A stretch of 64,000 bases of DNA from assembly GCA_032719365.1 (NCBI GenBank), contig CM064874.1:36008716-36072715 (forward strand). Direction: 5' to 3'. Numbering within the stretch: position 1 is the first letter of the stretch; every line of letters starts with the position of its first letter. The position numbers were made by a program, and so were the translations under genes. This DNA is from Prinsepia uniflora. Its lineage: Eukaryota > Streptophyta > Magnoliopsida > Rosales > Rosaceae. Below the pieces are notes generated by a model. That model worked only from the letters and a program-made list of their open reading frames with translations, was not told the origin of the DNA and did not search any database. Of this stretch, positions 22,701-34,866 are shown in pieces.

Positions 22701-23880
22701 GTATGATGTGTCCAGAGCAGAGATCAGACAAACATGTTTCAATGTTGGATCATGTTTGGCATGGTAGCCATATGATAGTCAGATTGGATTCGAGATTGAT
22801 GTGGTATGTGTGGACTTGATCATGGATACTAGTACATGTTCGAATGGTACGTGTTCGGATGGTGCGTGTTCAGTCCCCGGACGTAGCTCAGATGTTGCGT
22901 GAATGCAGTCCTTGAGCAGGCTTATGAGTAGTGCCGATGTGATTATGTGATGTGTGTGCACTTGTGAGTAGTGCATGTTGGATGATGTAATTTTTTAGTG
23001 TTGATCACTCTGATTGATATGGTACGATCATCAGATTGAATCCGAGATGGATATGGTATGGCAATCGAATTGGATCCAAAGTTGACTGTTCATTGAGGAC
23101 TAGGACCGGGCATCGAGTACTGTGTGCTAGCGCATAGTGGTTTTAGAGGGTTTGATTATTGTACAATCTTGGAGGTCCGGGTCATGGTTGTGGGCCAGAG
23201 GAACCCTAGTAAAAATGAGTTGTGATTATCTTGCCATAGAAAGTATTCGATGGCGTCTAGATACACTAATGATGAGTGTAATGCTAGTTTGAGACTCGAG
23301 AGCAGTTAGGATCACAGCGTCTGTCGCTGAGTGATACGAGGTACTATAACAGGACTCTAATGCAAGTCAGATATAGATAAGGAACTTGAATGGAAAAAGT
23401 GGAACCGATGAATTACCGGCTGGTCACGACGGTGTGTCGCGAGTGTGATTAACGGTTGGAGACCGTCTAGAGACAGAAGACTTATGATTGCTCAGTGGTA
23501 GTAAAGATGTCAGACTTGGTTCTGAGTGCACCTGCGTGGATAACATGTGAGATCGGCGAGCGTTGATGACTCGATCGAGACTTGAGATTTGAGTTTTGAG
23601 GGTTTCCAATGACAGTTGGATCACTCATGTGTCGAATACGGTCGCGGAGATTGAGTTGAGTTTCAACATTAACCATTGGATTGCAGTTAACGTCGAGTGA
23701 CGTTTGATTTCAGTATGAGTACTGTGGATGGATGTTGGACGTGTACATGGATGATGTACGAGGACGATGTACATGGATGATGTACGAGGACGATGTACAT
23801 GGATGTTGGACGTGTACGTGGATGATGTACATGGAGCCTCGAGTTGGAGGAGGATTGTTTTTCGCAGTATGAGTCAATGT

Positions 23881-23916
23881 GAATTTCAAGGACGAAATTC
23901 TTTAATGAGGGTAGAT
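23881..23916 (+). other. Polypurine tract region of element J
   Basis: GAATTTCAAGGACGAAATTC followed by AATGAGGGTAGAT immediately before the 3' LTR start. The GACGAAATTC context before the tract is typical of plant chromovirus-type gypsy elements. Confidence 0.8.
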
Positions 23917-25228
23917 TGTAACAACCTGTGTAATGATCCGTCCTAAATCTATAGGATTAATTAAGGATTAATCAAGAATTATCAAATGATCGAGGTAAAA
24001 TGACAATTTTACCTCTAGCCGGGTGAAAAAGTTGACTTTTGACCTGAAAAGTCAAATGCACATGGACCGAGGTCTATTACGTATATTGAGATGATATGAG
24101 TCCATAGACAGGTGGCACGTCGAAATCGAACATCATACGAGAAAGTTACGGGTCAAGGAAGGATTTGCATACTATTCATAATTGCATGAAGACCGAGATA
24201 GTTGACTTTTGTGATTTGAAATTGGGGCCCAAAATATCTTGGCCTGGACCAACGGATAAGTGACAAGTGTCACCCATCCATTGATGGCCATCACATATAC
24301 ATGCATAAAAACCATCTTCGTCTTCTTTGTTTCATCCAAACCCGTACCCACCCAAAACCATTTCCTTATCTTCTTGCTTGAGGCCATAGAGAGACTGAGA
24401 GGGTAACTGAGAGTGAGGGAGGACTAAGAGACGGCGAGGGTGGATGGAGGCCACGGCAGAGGTGGCTGGAAACCTGAACTAGTCGGCAGTGCATGGCGGC
24501 ATGCCACGTTAGTATGCCACATTTTCATGCCATGTCAACGGATGACATCAGTATGACAAGTGGCAGGGGTGCCACGTGGAAGATAGGTGTTAAGGTGCCA
24601 CGTTAGCAACATACGTCAGTATGTTGACGTTAGCGTTGATCGTTGACCCGCGTTGATCAAAACTTTAACTAGCCCGTGAGGGCGGGTGAGTACGAATTTT
24701 AAGGTTAAATCGATCTTATTCAAAAGGTTTTGTCTATCTGAATCCAATGGTGGTGTTTCTAGGTCGATCAGATATCGTATGATAGGTTATTGGGTGGTTT
24801 TTAGTCTCGGGAAGCATGTTCGGGACATGTTTACTCTTCCGGGAGTTTTGAGGGTTTATGGTACAAACTTGTATAGGTTGATAGTGACCTTTAGGTATGA
24901 TTTGGACAAGTCTGAACGTTCCGGAGACGTTGGATTAGTCTCGGAGTGGCTTACGATGTGGATTGTGAGCGCCCAACATAGCCGGTTTGTGAGTGGACTT
25001 TGATTTATGAAATGATGCATGCATAAATGTTTTATATGTTTTATGAACATGATTTGAGATTCATTGATTGCATTTGATTTAAATATGATTTGTGTTGATG
25101 ATTTGGCATTTCGTAGAAAATGGGATATTACATGTATTTTGAGACTTCTGTTTTTATATGATACTTGGGATTAGGCCAAGTATTCTACGTGCATGTGAAT
25201 TATGGGATTTGCTTGGATTATCTTGGCA
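23917..25228 (+). repeat. 3' LTR of element J, truncated
   Basis: Starts TGTAACAACCTGTGTAATG. Palindrome at 24254-24279 with two arm changes. It breaks off after ATTATCTTGGCAT, where sequence of the opposite strand starts. Confidence 0.8.
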
Positions 25229-25445
25229 TCACGTACCAGACAAGGGATAAAACTGTAACCCGTTCGGGGTTATACAGAGTACGCAAGGATCTGTGGGGTT
25301 ATGCATCGACAAGTGATGTCTCGGCCTCTACTACAACCCGCATCCGCGATCAACCTAAATAGTATAAAAAACAACAAAAGTTGTGAGTGGACAAAAATAA
25401 CAGTTTATCAAAACACTTTATTGAAAATACATTTATACCCGCTCA

Positions 25446-27886
25446 ACAGGAACGATGTTAAATTATGTCTCACTCGACACTTCTCAATGTCTAACACACT
25501 CATGACGTCCATCACATTCACAATGGCCAACACATTCGTGATACTCAATACATCGACGACACACCGTCGTGCCCAGCTGGTAACTCACGACTCCACTACG
25601 CCACTGTTATGAAACTCTGACCTTAATTTGCTCTAGAGTCCCAACATCGTATCTCATTTCACTCCGCGACCAACGATGTGATCCTAACTCGTCATGAGCC
25701 TCAACTGTCATCTCAATACACCTAGGAGATATCGGGATTCCATCAAATACTTGCTTTAGCAGGGATAATCACACACATAATCACAAGAGCTCCTATGGCC
25801 CATCCTATTCTGGAGCTCCATGCTCACACTATCACTGAACCCTCTCAGCCATTATGCACTAGCGCACAGTATTCGATGTCCGATCTTCGTACTCAATTCT
25901 CAATCAATATCAGACCCCGTTCGAGTATTATACCATGTCCCTTTCGGACTCAATCTGATGATCATACCACATCGATCATATTGCTCAGTACTCTACTGTT
26001 ATACCATGCAACCTACACTACTCATAGGTGCATCCATATCACAACAATCACATTGGTACTCTCACGCAACGTCCGAGCTACGTACCAATATCCACACGCC
26101 ACAATGATCTCGGATCTAATCCATCCATCATATGGAGGACATGCCTATCATAATCCAACATAGAAACATGTCTGTCTGATCTATGCTCTAGACAGACCAC
26201 ACTATACTCAACCCCATGTCTTAGCCCTCATGGTCACCCGACCAACTCCAAAGATAGCCAACCAGGTCACTGGAACACTGTCTAGTAATATACTATGGCC
26301 ATCTACCACCAATACAATCTCTCCATCTAGAGCAATAACTAACCTGTAACATCCTACTCTAGGAATCGACTATTCATCTTTTCCTGAATGATACTTAACG
26401 TATCCTCATCTTGGACATCTCTCGAGGAGATCGTAAATTCAACTTTCCTACCCACATGCCACTGTGGCAAAACTCCCACTAACGTCCGGAAGAGTCAACC
26501 TAGAGCAGTGGTCCACATTCTGCTCACCCACTTATCACTTCATACATATTGACTTCGGAAGGGAGTTAATGACGCTTATCTAGTCTAAGTGAATCCAATC
26601 TTAACTGTCATGGTTGGTCGTCGCCAATCCAACACTATCTCTATCCTCTCGATAATCTCACTTGATTCTCAGAGGATCTATACTAGCTCCCACAGATAAT
26701 GTAATGTGACCCTTATCACCAACATGGGTCCACCAATACTGATACTCACTCGTCACGTCTGGTGACACTAAGCACCGTCTGCTTCTCAAGCCATTCAAAT
26801 TTGGTTCACAGCCTAGGTGTCACAGTCTCACACCCTCTTTGAACCCAAGAAAGGTTGCAGCTATGTTGCAAGCATAGAACGAGGAAATGAAAAACCCCTT
26901 CACCAACCAATAATATATGTTGATAACTTCTGTCGTGATCCTCCCACGATCACATCACTCCTCAAATCAGCTCGACCTTTACAAGCTTATACATCCATAA
27001 GTGATGAGAAATTCACTAGGAACTTTCAAGAGAAGTATATTTACTAGCTATCTTATCATATCTAACTCTCAAAGTTCCATTGAATTTCGACAAGAAGCAT
27101 TGGGGTTCTCATCAGTGACATTCCAAGTCAACTGAATTCCAATTCCACTGAATCCTGTAATTGAGCTCTCAAAGCTCTCAACCTTGTCATATCGTCCCTG
27201 CCTCCAAGTCATCACTCACTCGGACATCAACCACATGTCCTAGAGACCATCTATCTTAAGATCAAAACCTTATCAAACCAAACCATCTCGGTTAGCGAAC
27301 TACACTCCACGTAGTACTAGTCGGAGTACTCACTCATCTGTCCCAATCCTATGGAATCAACTCCCGCATGCAACACTCGTGCACTCCGTATAAAGATAAC
27401 TAGGGTAACAGGTACCACTTTAGGCATACTCTATGCTTCTAGTAATCCAATTCAATAAGGAGGATACTGTGATCTCACTAGGCCACTCAGGCCTCTCTTT
27501 GTCCCACTTAGCGATCACCGAACTCATATGTCAGCCACTCCAAGGCTCAGAGCTCGAGGCATCCTTGTCAGAGCTCTCAAAGTACACGAATCCCCATGAT
27601 GCCTCGATGTCATCCAAAACCACTCGGTCATTATTGGGATTTGGACCGGTACATCGTCTTCTATCATCGTCTCCATCATCGTCTCATGTGTACGATGATG
27701 GTCACACATACCTTTGCCTCAAATGCAGGAATCTCACCTCTCGACATCCAATACGACTGACAAATCCTCATCGTCTCAATCGTCACTGGACATGAGCATA
27801 TCAAGATCGATAAGATCCATTCACGCCCATCGATAGCCATGTTTGCCATAACCTCGTGTATACCCAACCAATAAACCTCGTGCTTA
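25446..27886 (-). pseudogene. Decayed gypsy gag-pol of element I
   Basis: Reading leftward, fragments align by eye with the internal part of J, including a decayed RT/RNase H stretch near 26600-26700 (SIDPLRIK, ATTNHDS). No frame longer than about 120 residues survives. An A/T-C rich (CATCGTCT)n-like stretch lies at 27655-27705. Confidence 0.6.
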
Positions 27887-27907
27887 TCCTGGGATGTGCC
27901 TGCTCCC

Positions 27908-27928
27908 GTCTGGCACCACGTGCCAGAC
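27908..27928. terminator. Terminal hairpin of LTR I with paired arm changes
   Basis: GTCTGGCAC-CAC-GTGCCAGAC. Other LTRs have GTCTGACAC..GTGTCAGAC, so both members of one base pair differ. Located close to the LTR 3' end; a role in transcript 3'-end formation is only a guess. Confidence 0.6.
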
Positions 27929-29884
27929 AAGGGATAAAACTGTAACCCGCTCAGGGTTATCTAGAGTACGCAAGGATCTATGGGGTTACACATCGGCATG
28001 CGATACCTCGGTCTCCGCTACAGCCCGCATCCGCCATTAACATGAAGGGTATAAAAATAACAAAAGCTGTGAGTGGACAAAAATAGCAGTTTATCAAAAC
28101 ACTTTATTGAAAATACATTTATACCCTTCACGTAAAAACACAATGCATCAGAAAAAAAAGCATTTCAAATACTTTTCTCAAAAGAAAATTATATTTCTTT
28201 TCAAATCAAAACACAGTGAAAAATGCTTCTCAATCAAAGCCATTTCCTCACTAGGGACTCAGCCCAAAACCAAATCATACAGGGTCTCAACCCAAAACAA
28301 ATCACACGGGACCTCAGCCCAAATATCAAACCATATGGGATCTCAGCCCATCATCATCATCAGCCCAAAACAAATCACATGGGATCTCAGCCCAGAACGT
28401 CAAAACCTTTGGAACAAGACTAGTTTCACCTTGAACTTCGTGCCCATGAGCCCTCACGGGCCAGTCAAAGTCCACATGGGCCTATCAATGATGATGTTAT
28501 CCTGATAGGTCTGACACCTGTCAGGTCTGACAACCTGCCATATGGCACACCCTGATTGATGCCACATGTCACCCTCTAACACTGCCACGTCATGTGATGA
28601 CGTCATCTGCTACCGTCATCACCGACACGTTAGCTCTAACAACTCGACACCTTGTCATATGGCACCACCTTGTTGGTCCATGTGGCCTGACAATGCCTAC
28701 GTGGACCTAACATGTCAGCTCCCACGTCATCTGACACCCTCTGACATGTTGCCACGTGGCACCACCCCACTGGTCCACGTGGTCTGATATGTCTGACGTG
28801 GCACTACCACGTCACTATTGACTGGACTTGACACTTGGCCATGCGTCACCCTCTGGTTGGCCACGTGGCCTGACTGGTTTGACAGGTGGTAACATGGCTT
28901 GCCACATCATCGTTGTCAACCTCTCGCGAGTCGACCCATTTTTCTGCAATCGGGACACTCAACCCATGACATTGACCCGGTCCTATCTTCTTCATTTTTC
29001 AACCATTTTCCACCATTCTTTCACCAATCTCTTCGTCTTTCACCCAAAAACATACCTATGCCCTCAAATCAAGAGAACAGGTCTAGAAATTACATATCAA
29101 CAACGAACATTCATGGCCAACCTTTGAACCACCATCTAGGGTTTCTCAGCCATCAATTCCTTCCATTTTTGATCCTACGAACTCCTCTAAACTCAGAAAA
29201 CACAACCTAATCATCAGAACCATTCCCAAACGTCCTAAAACCCAAACTCTAAATTTCAAACCAAATGGGTTTCAGGTTTTTACTTGGGTCCTGGGTTTCT
29301 GACCGCCTCACGACGGCTCCGCCATCTTGCCACCGTCCATGGTGGTCTCTCAGTCTCACCTTCTCACTCTATCTCCCTGTGGCCTCAAGCAAGGGAATGG
29401 GGATATAGTTTTGGGTAGGTACGGATAGGCGGAAATGAAGGAGATGAAAAATAAAAAGGGAAAATGATGGATGTCTGTATGTAATGTGTGAATAAATTGA
29501 TGAGTGACACTTGTCATTAATCTATTGGTCCATATGAGATATTTTGGGTCCCACTAAAGACAAACAAAAAGTCAACTGTCTTGATTTTTGTGTAACCATA
29601 AATAGTTCTCGAAACCTTCCATGATTCGTAACTTTCTTGTGTCTAATTTTGACGTGTCGCCTGTATACGGACTCGTATCGCTTCGATTTACGTAATGATC
29701 CTCGGTCCTCGTGCATTGGACCTCCTGGGTCAAAAGTAAACTTTTTTCCCTTTCTAGGGACAAAATTGTCATTTTACCCCCGTCATCTGATAATCCTCGA
29801 CTAATCTTGATTAGTCCTTAATTAATTCTCGATGATTTGTCATTAATCTTAATTAATCTTTTCGATTCGGGATGGGTCCTTACA

Positions 29885-32197
29885 CACTATTTCTTGTTCA
29901 AATCACCTGAAACCACCCCACCCCATTCTCTTTTATTTTCATTCATCATCCTCATCATCTTGTTCTTGTTTGAGGGAAAAAAGGGAATGAGGGAGAGGTT
30001 GTGAGGGACTGAGCAAGAAGATGGAGCCCTGGAGGCTCGCTAGGACCCAAAAATAGGTAAAACCCGTAAACCTTCAAGGTTAGATTTCTAGGTTTGGATT
30101 TTGGGTCATTATAATGGGAAACTGAAGCCATGGTTTTGTTCCATGAGCTTGTACGAGTTCACAGGGAATAAAATGGACAGCGTTGGAAGCAGGATTGAGC
30201 TCAGGTGGAAGCTCGAACGTGGACCTTGAGGATTCGACCTTGGCCATGAGATTTCAGGTGCGTTTTTTCTACTTTTGAACCCATAGATCGATTTCTGGGT
30301 AGAAGACTAGTTCAGTGGTGGAAATTGGTTAAGTATAGATGAAAATAGGATCGGGTCGCGATTCAAGTCGACTAACCAGTTACTGAGCTGCGGGTCAACC
30401 CGGTTGGAGAAAGACGATGATCACGTGGTAGTCCATGTCATCTTATCAAGCTACATGGCCAACAAAGTGGTGACATGTGGCAAGGTGTCATGCCAAGTCA
30501 ACATCGATGTGACAAGTCCGCGTTAGCACTGCAATACCACGTGGACCAGTGAGGTTGTACCACATGGAAACTTGTTAGAGAAATATCAGATTGTCAGGCT
30601 GATGTGTCAGGTGACGTGTCAAGTCCACGTCAGCATTGTTAGTCCACGTGGACCAGTCAGGTGGTTCCACGTGGCAATGTGTCATAGTTGCTAGAGTGAT
30701 GTGGTAATGATGATGTCATCAGTGACATCAGCATGACGTCATCATGTGGCACATGGCCCATGTTAGAGGGAGACACGTGGCACCAGTTAGGGAATGCCAT
30801 GTGATAGGCTGTCAGAGCTGTCAGTTGTTAGATGTCAGGCTAATATCAGCAGTGACGTCAGTAGGTGACGTTAGTAGGTGACGTCAGCAGGTGACGTCAG
30901 CAACTAACGTCAGTGTTGACCAGTATTGACTTGTGTTGGCCAAACCTTTATTGGCACGTGAAGGTGCGTGGGCACAATTTTCAAGGTCAAACCAATATTG
31001 TTTGAAAAGTTTTGACGTACTGAATTCAATGGTGGTAGTCTGAGGTTAATCGAGATTGTTTAGTTGGTGATTTGGAGGTTTTTTCCTCAGGAAGTGTGTA
31101 CATGACATGTTTAATGTACCGGGGTTTAGGAGGTATTTACATACGGATTTATTTGGATTGTTAGTGACCCTTGGGTGTGATTTGGACAGGTCCGGACGTT
31201 ACGAAGGCTTCAAATTGGCTTACGACTCGCGTTTTGAGCGTGCAGAATGGACCGTGTGTGAGTAGACATTTGTTTATAAATATGGTGCATGCATAAATGG
31301 TTTAAAATTCAATGATTACATAATGATTTGAGTATGATTTTTGATCATTTTCGTGGAAAATGTTATTGAGCATGTATTTCGATATTTATGCTTTACGTTA
31401 TACTTTGGGCTTAGGCCGAGTTTTCTACGTGCTTGAGATTTCACTAAAGATGATTCGAATAGTGATTTTAATGATGGTTTGGAAATGAAAGTTTTTCATT
31501 ATGCTTTGAATCATGATTTGTGGATTTGAATATTAGGATCTAAAATGGTTTTTCGGATTTATGAAATGTTGTTTCGGGCTTGTGAGCCTATTGGAAAGAT
31601 GTTTAACTCAGAGTGTGAGTCCATGTGATATTGAAAGCGAGATTATGACTTGATGTGATTTATGAATTGAGTGTTGGACACCGTTTTAAGATGATTTGTG
31701 GAAACTATGTATTGGGTTGAGACCTTATGGGAAACACATGATTTGATTTGAAAGAAAAATGTTTGTGAAAATGCGTTTATGAGATTTGATAAATGTTTTC
31801 ACTAAGACCATCCTCTGTGATATTGATGTGACTCCGGTAGGAATGTGTTTCCCCGGAGAAGGACTCTGGTTGTGAATATGTTCTCCCGAAGTGGTCCCTA
31901 TGATATGTTGCTCACCTCCGGAATGTGCTGTGTCCCCCCTAGAAAAAGTCACGATACACTTTCTGATGTCGAGCAGTAGTGGGACGCTCGACTCAGGAGT
32001 GCTTATGATGTATGAGATCGGTCGTTGATATGTTCACGACGATATGAACGTCGGCCGTAAATGTGTTCACGACGACGACGTGAGCTGTCCTGGAGGTTAT
32101 TTGCACTCGTTACACAGATGATGTTATGAGATGAGATAGATGTGGGATATGAGGATTGGTCACCTTTTCAATTATTGCTTTATGTCCAGATGTTTTC
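29885..32197 (+). mobile_element. LTR fragment H, both ends missing
   Basis: Very similar to LTR J from its leader region (17785) to about 20090; the palindrome-bearing 5' part and the last ~330 bp are absent. It abuts the 5' end of LTR I head-to-head at 29884/29885 and LTR G tail-to-tail at 32197/32198. Confidence 0.75.
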
Positions 32198-34354
32198 AAG
32201 GATCGATCGTGAACACATCACCGGCCAACGTTCCACATATCGTCGTGAACATATCAAGGATCGATCTCATATAACATCAGAACTTCTTAGTCGAGCCTCC
32301 TTTAATTGCACGACAATAGGCAGTGCATCGTGACCTCTCCAGGATCACATATCCCACAGGATGGTCGATGTCTAGAGGCTAACCTCACATCATAGAGGAT
32401 GGTCGTGTGGAAAATATTTCACAAACATTTCAAATCATCTCAACATATCTCAATAGGGTCCACACCCGGAATATAGTTTCATCAAATCCCTTCCCAGAAA
32501 ACCATCAATAAAAACAGTGTCTAGAAACACTTCCTAAATCCAAGATTCCTATAATCCTATCAAATCCAATTTCATAAATCCATCACAGGGTCACATGCCT
32601 GAAATCCCACGTTTGACTATCCTCCAAGTCAAACCACAAATCAACTAGGACACAAGCCCGACACATATTTCCAAATCCGAAAACCATTTCATTATTCAAA
32701 TCATTTTTCTAAATAAAAAATAGTCAAAGGTGATTTCCAATTGGGACTCAAGTCTGAAATAGCATTTCACGCATTTCCGTGAAATCAACCCAATAGTCAA
32801 ATTCTCAATTTCACGCATCTCCTTGAAATCATTCAAATCACATAAATCACATGCATGTAGAATACTCGACTTAAGTCTGAAGTATCATATAAAAACAAAA
32901 ATCTCGAAATACGTGTCATAACATTTTCTACGAAAATGCCAAATCATCAACATAAATCATATGCAACTAGTGCATCTCAAATCATGTTCATAAAACATAT
33001 AAAACATTTATGCATCCATCATATTTATAAATCCAAACTCCACTCACAGACCGTCTGTGTTGCGCGCTCACAATCCGCGTCGTAAGCCACTTCGAGGCTA
33101 ATCCACAATCTCTGGGACGTCCAAACTTGTCCAAATCATATTTAAAGGTGACTAACCATCTATACAAGTCTAAACCATAAACCCTCAAAACTCCTGGAAT
33201 AGTTAACGTGTCCTGAACACGTTTCCCGAGACTTAAAACCTCCAAATGACCTATCAAATGATCTCTGATCGACTTGAAACCACCACCACTGGATTCTGAA
33301 CATCGAAACCTTTCAAACAAGATTGGGTTGACCTCAAGATTTTTGCCCATGTGCCCTCACGTGCCGGTCAAAGTTTGGTCAACAAAAAGTCAACGGTTAA
33401 TGCTGACGTGCACCTTGCCACGTGTCACACTGATGTGGCACCACCATGTGTCAAGCTGACAGCATCCGATGATATGGCATGATGATCTGGCATGCTGATG
33501 CCATCATGTGACGCCATCGTGCTCGCCCGAGAAGACGACCAGCGCCGCTGTCTGGTTCACCGACTAGCGGCCGGAAAACCACCATTTCTTGCCTGATTTT
33601 CAAACCTTCATATCTCCCTCAATACTCAACCATATCCTATATTCTTTATATGCAAATCTATCTACTCGAGCAAAGGAATCCAAATCTGAACCCATAATTG
33701 AGAGAAAGTACCTGGTTTTGAAGATATGAGCTTCTAATGTTTCGGCTAAACTTTAAGTTCATGTTCTCCCCACGACTTACCTTTTTCCATGGATTTCGGC
33801 CACCACCACGACGGCTCTGCCATCCTTGTTGCCCCATTCAGTCTCTCAGCCTCTCCCTCACTCTCTGTTCTCTCTATGGCCTCAAGAAAGAATGGGATGG
33901 GAGAATGGTTTTGGGTGGGTACGAGTTTGGATGAAGAAGATGAAGGAAATGGAATGAGATGCATGTATATATGATGGCCATCAATGGATGGGTGACACTT
34001 GTCACTCATCCATTGGTCCAGGCCAAGATATTTTGGGCCCCAATTTCAAATCCCAAAAGTCAACTTCTCGTAATTCATGCAACTGTGAATAGTATGGAAA
34101 ACCGTGCTTGACCCGTAACTTTCCCGTACGATGTCCGATTTCGATGTGCCGCCTGTCTACGGACTCGTATCATCTCGATCTATGTAATAGACCTCAGTCC
34201 ACGTACATTTAACTTCCCGGGTCAAAAGTCAACATTTTAACCTTTCTAGGGACAAAATCGTCATTTTCTCCCTATCATCCGATTATCCTCTATTAATTCC
34301 AATTAATCCTTAATTAATTCTTGTTAATCACGAAATTTGGGACGGGTTGTTACA
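32198..34354 (-). mobile_element. LTR G, 3'-truncated
   Basis: On the minus strand it starts TGTAACAACCCGTCCC at 34354. Palindrome at 33986-34011 with ATTGG. The 3' end is missing at the inverted junction with fragment H. Leader region with exon-like GC-rich sequence at 33740-33960. Confidence 0.75.
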
Positions 34355-34840
34355 ATATCGCTATCACGAATCCAATCTACGACTATTCTAGATCATAGAT
34401 GAAATATTCTATTTTACAAGGCACAAACACAATCACATCGAAACAACAACAAATAATCTCAGTATTGCACAAATCATGGACCATGAGGCCTTAACTGTAA
34501 CGACCTGTCCCGAATTCTGGAATTAGATTAGTGACTAATCAAGGATTAGTGAGGTTAAACGGTGATTAGTTGAGAGAAATCGACTGGACGGTGTAAAATA
34601 ACTGTTTTGCCCCCAAGAGTGGGCAAAATGTTAACTTTTGACCTGGGAGATCCGATGGCCGAGGGCCAAGGACCGTTACATAGATCGGGTCGATACGAAT
34701 CTTTAGACAGGCGGCACGCCGAAATCGGAAGTCGGATGGAAAAGTAATGGTCATGGGAGCAAAATTAAGGATTTACCTCTCGGGATTCGTATTTGATATT
34801 AATTTAATCCAATTGGGCATATATTTTGTGTGGGGCCTTT

Positions 34841-34866
34841 GGATAGGTGACAAGTGTCACTCATCC
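34841..34866 (+). promoter_or_regulatory. Family palindrome in LTR F
   Basis: GGATAGGTGACA-AG-TGTCACTCATCC followed by CATTGG. One arm carries two changes (ATAGG for ATGAG); the TGACA/TGTCA core is kept. Confidence 0.7.

Larger units (their letters stand above)
17379..25228 (+). mobile_element. Element J, Ty3/gypsy LTR retrotransposon with 3-kb LTRs, 3' LTR truncated
   Basis: The order is 5' LTR (17379-20429), primer-binding site, decayed gag-pol (20445-23900), polypurine tract, and 3' LTR (23917-25228) cut about 1.9 kb into the LTR. The internal region is only about 3.5 kb and full of stops and frameshifts. This element shows that the TGTAACGACC repeats of the window are true LTRs. Because the 3' end is lost, the duplication cannot be tested (5' flank CATTT). 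Confidence 0.85.
25229..29884 (-). mobile_element. Element I, second gypsy copy, opposite strand, rearranged
   Basis: From left: a 220-bp piece of LTR 3' end (25229-25445), decayed internal region (25446-27886), then an LTR (27887-29884) ending at TGTAAGGACCCATCCC (minus strand). The internal region matches that of J, for example the GGTCACGACGGTGTGTCG segment and the AGATCAGACAGACATGTTTC segment. No primer-binding site remains at the LTR junction, and the left LTR lacks its 5' part, so deletions have occurred on both sides. Confidence 0.7.

Noticed and set aside
32198..34495. LTR G as the 3' LTR of element P
   Set aside because: G belongs to the palindrome-bearing subfamily while P's 5' LTR does not, and no polypurine tract adjoins G at 34355.
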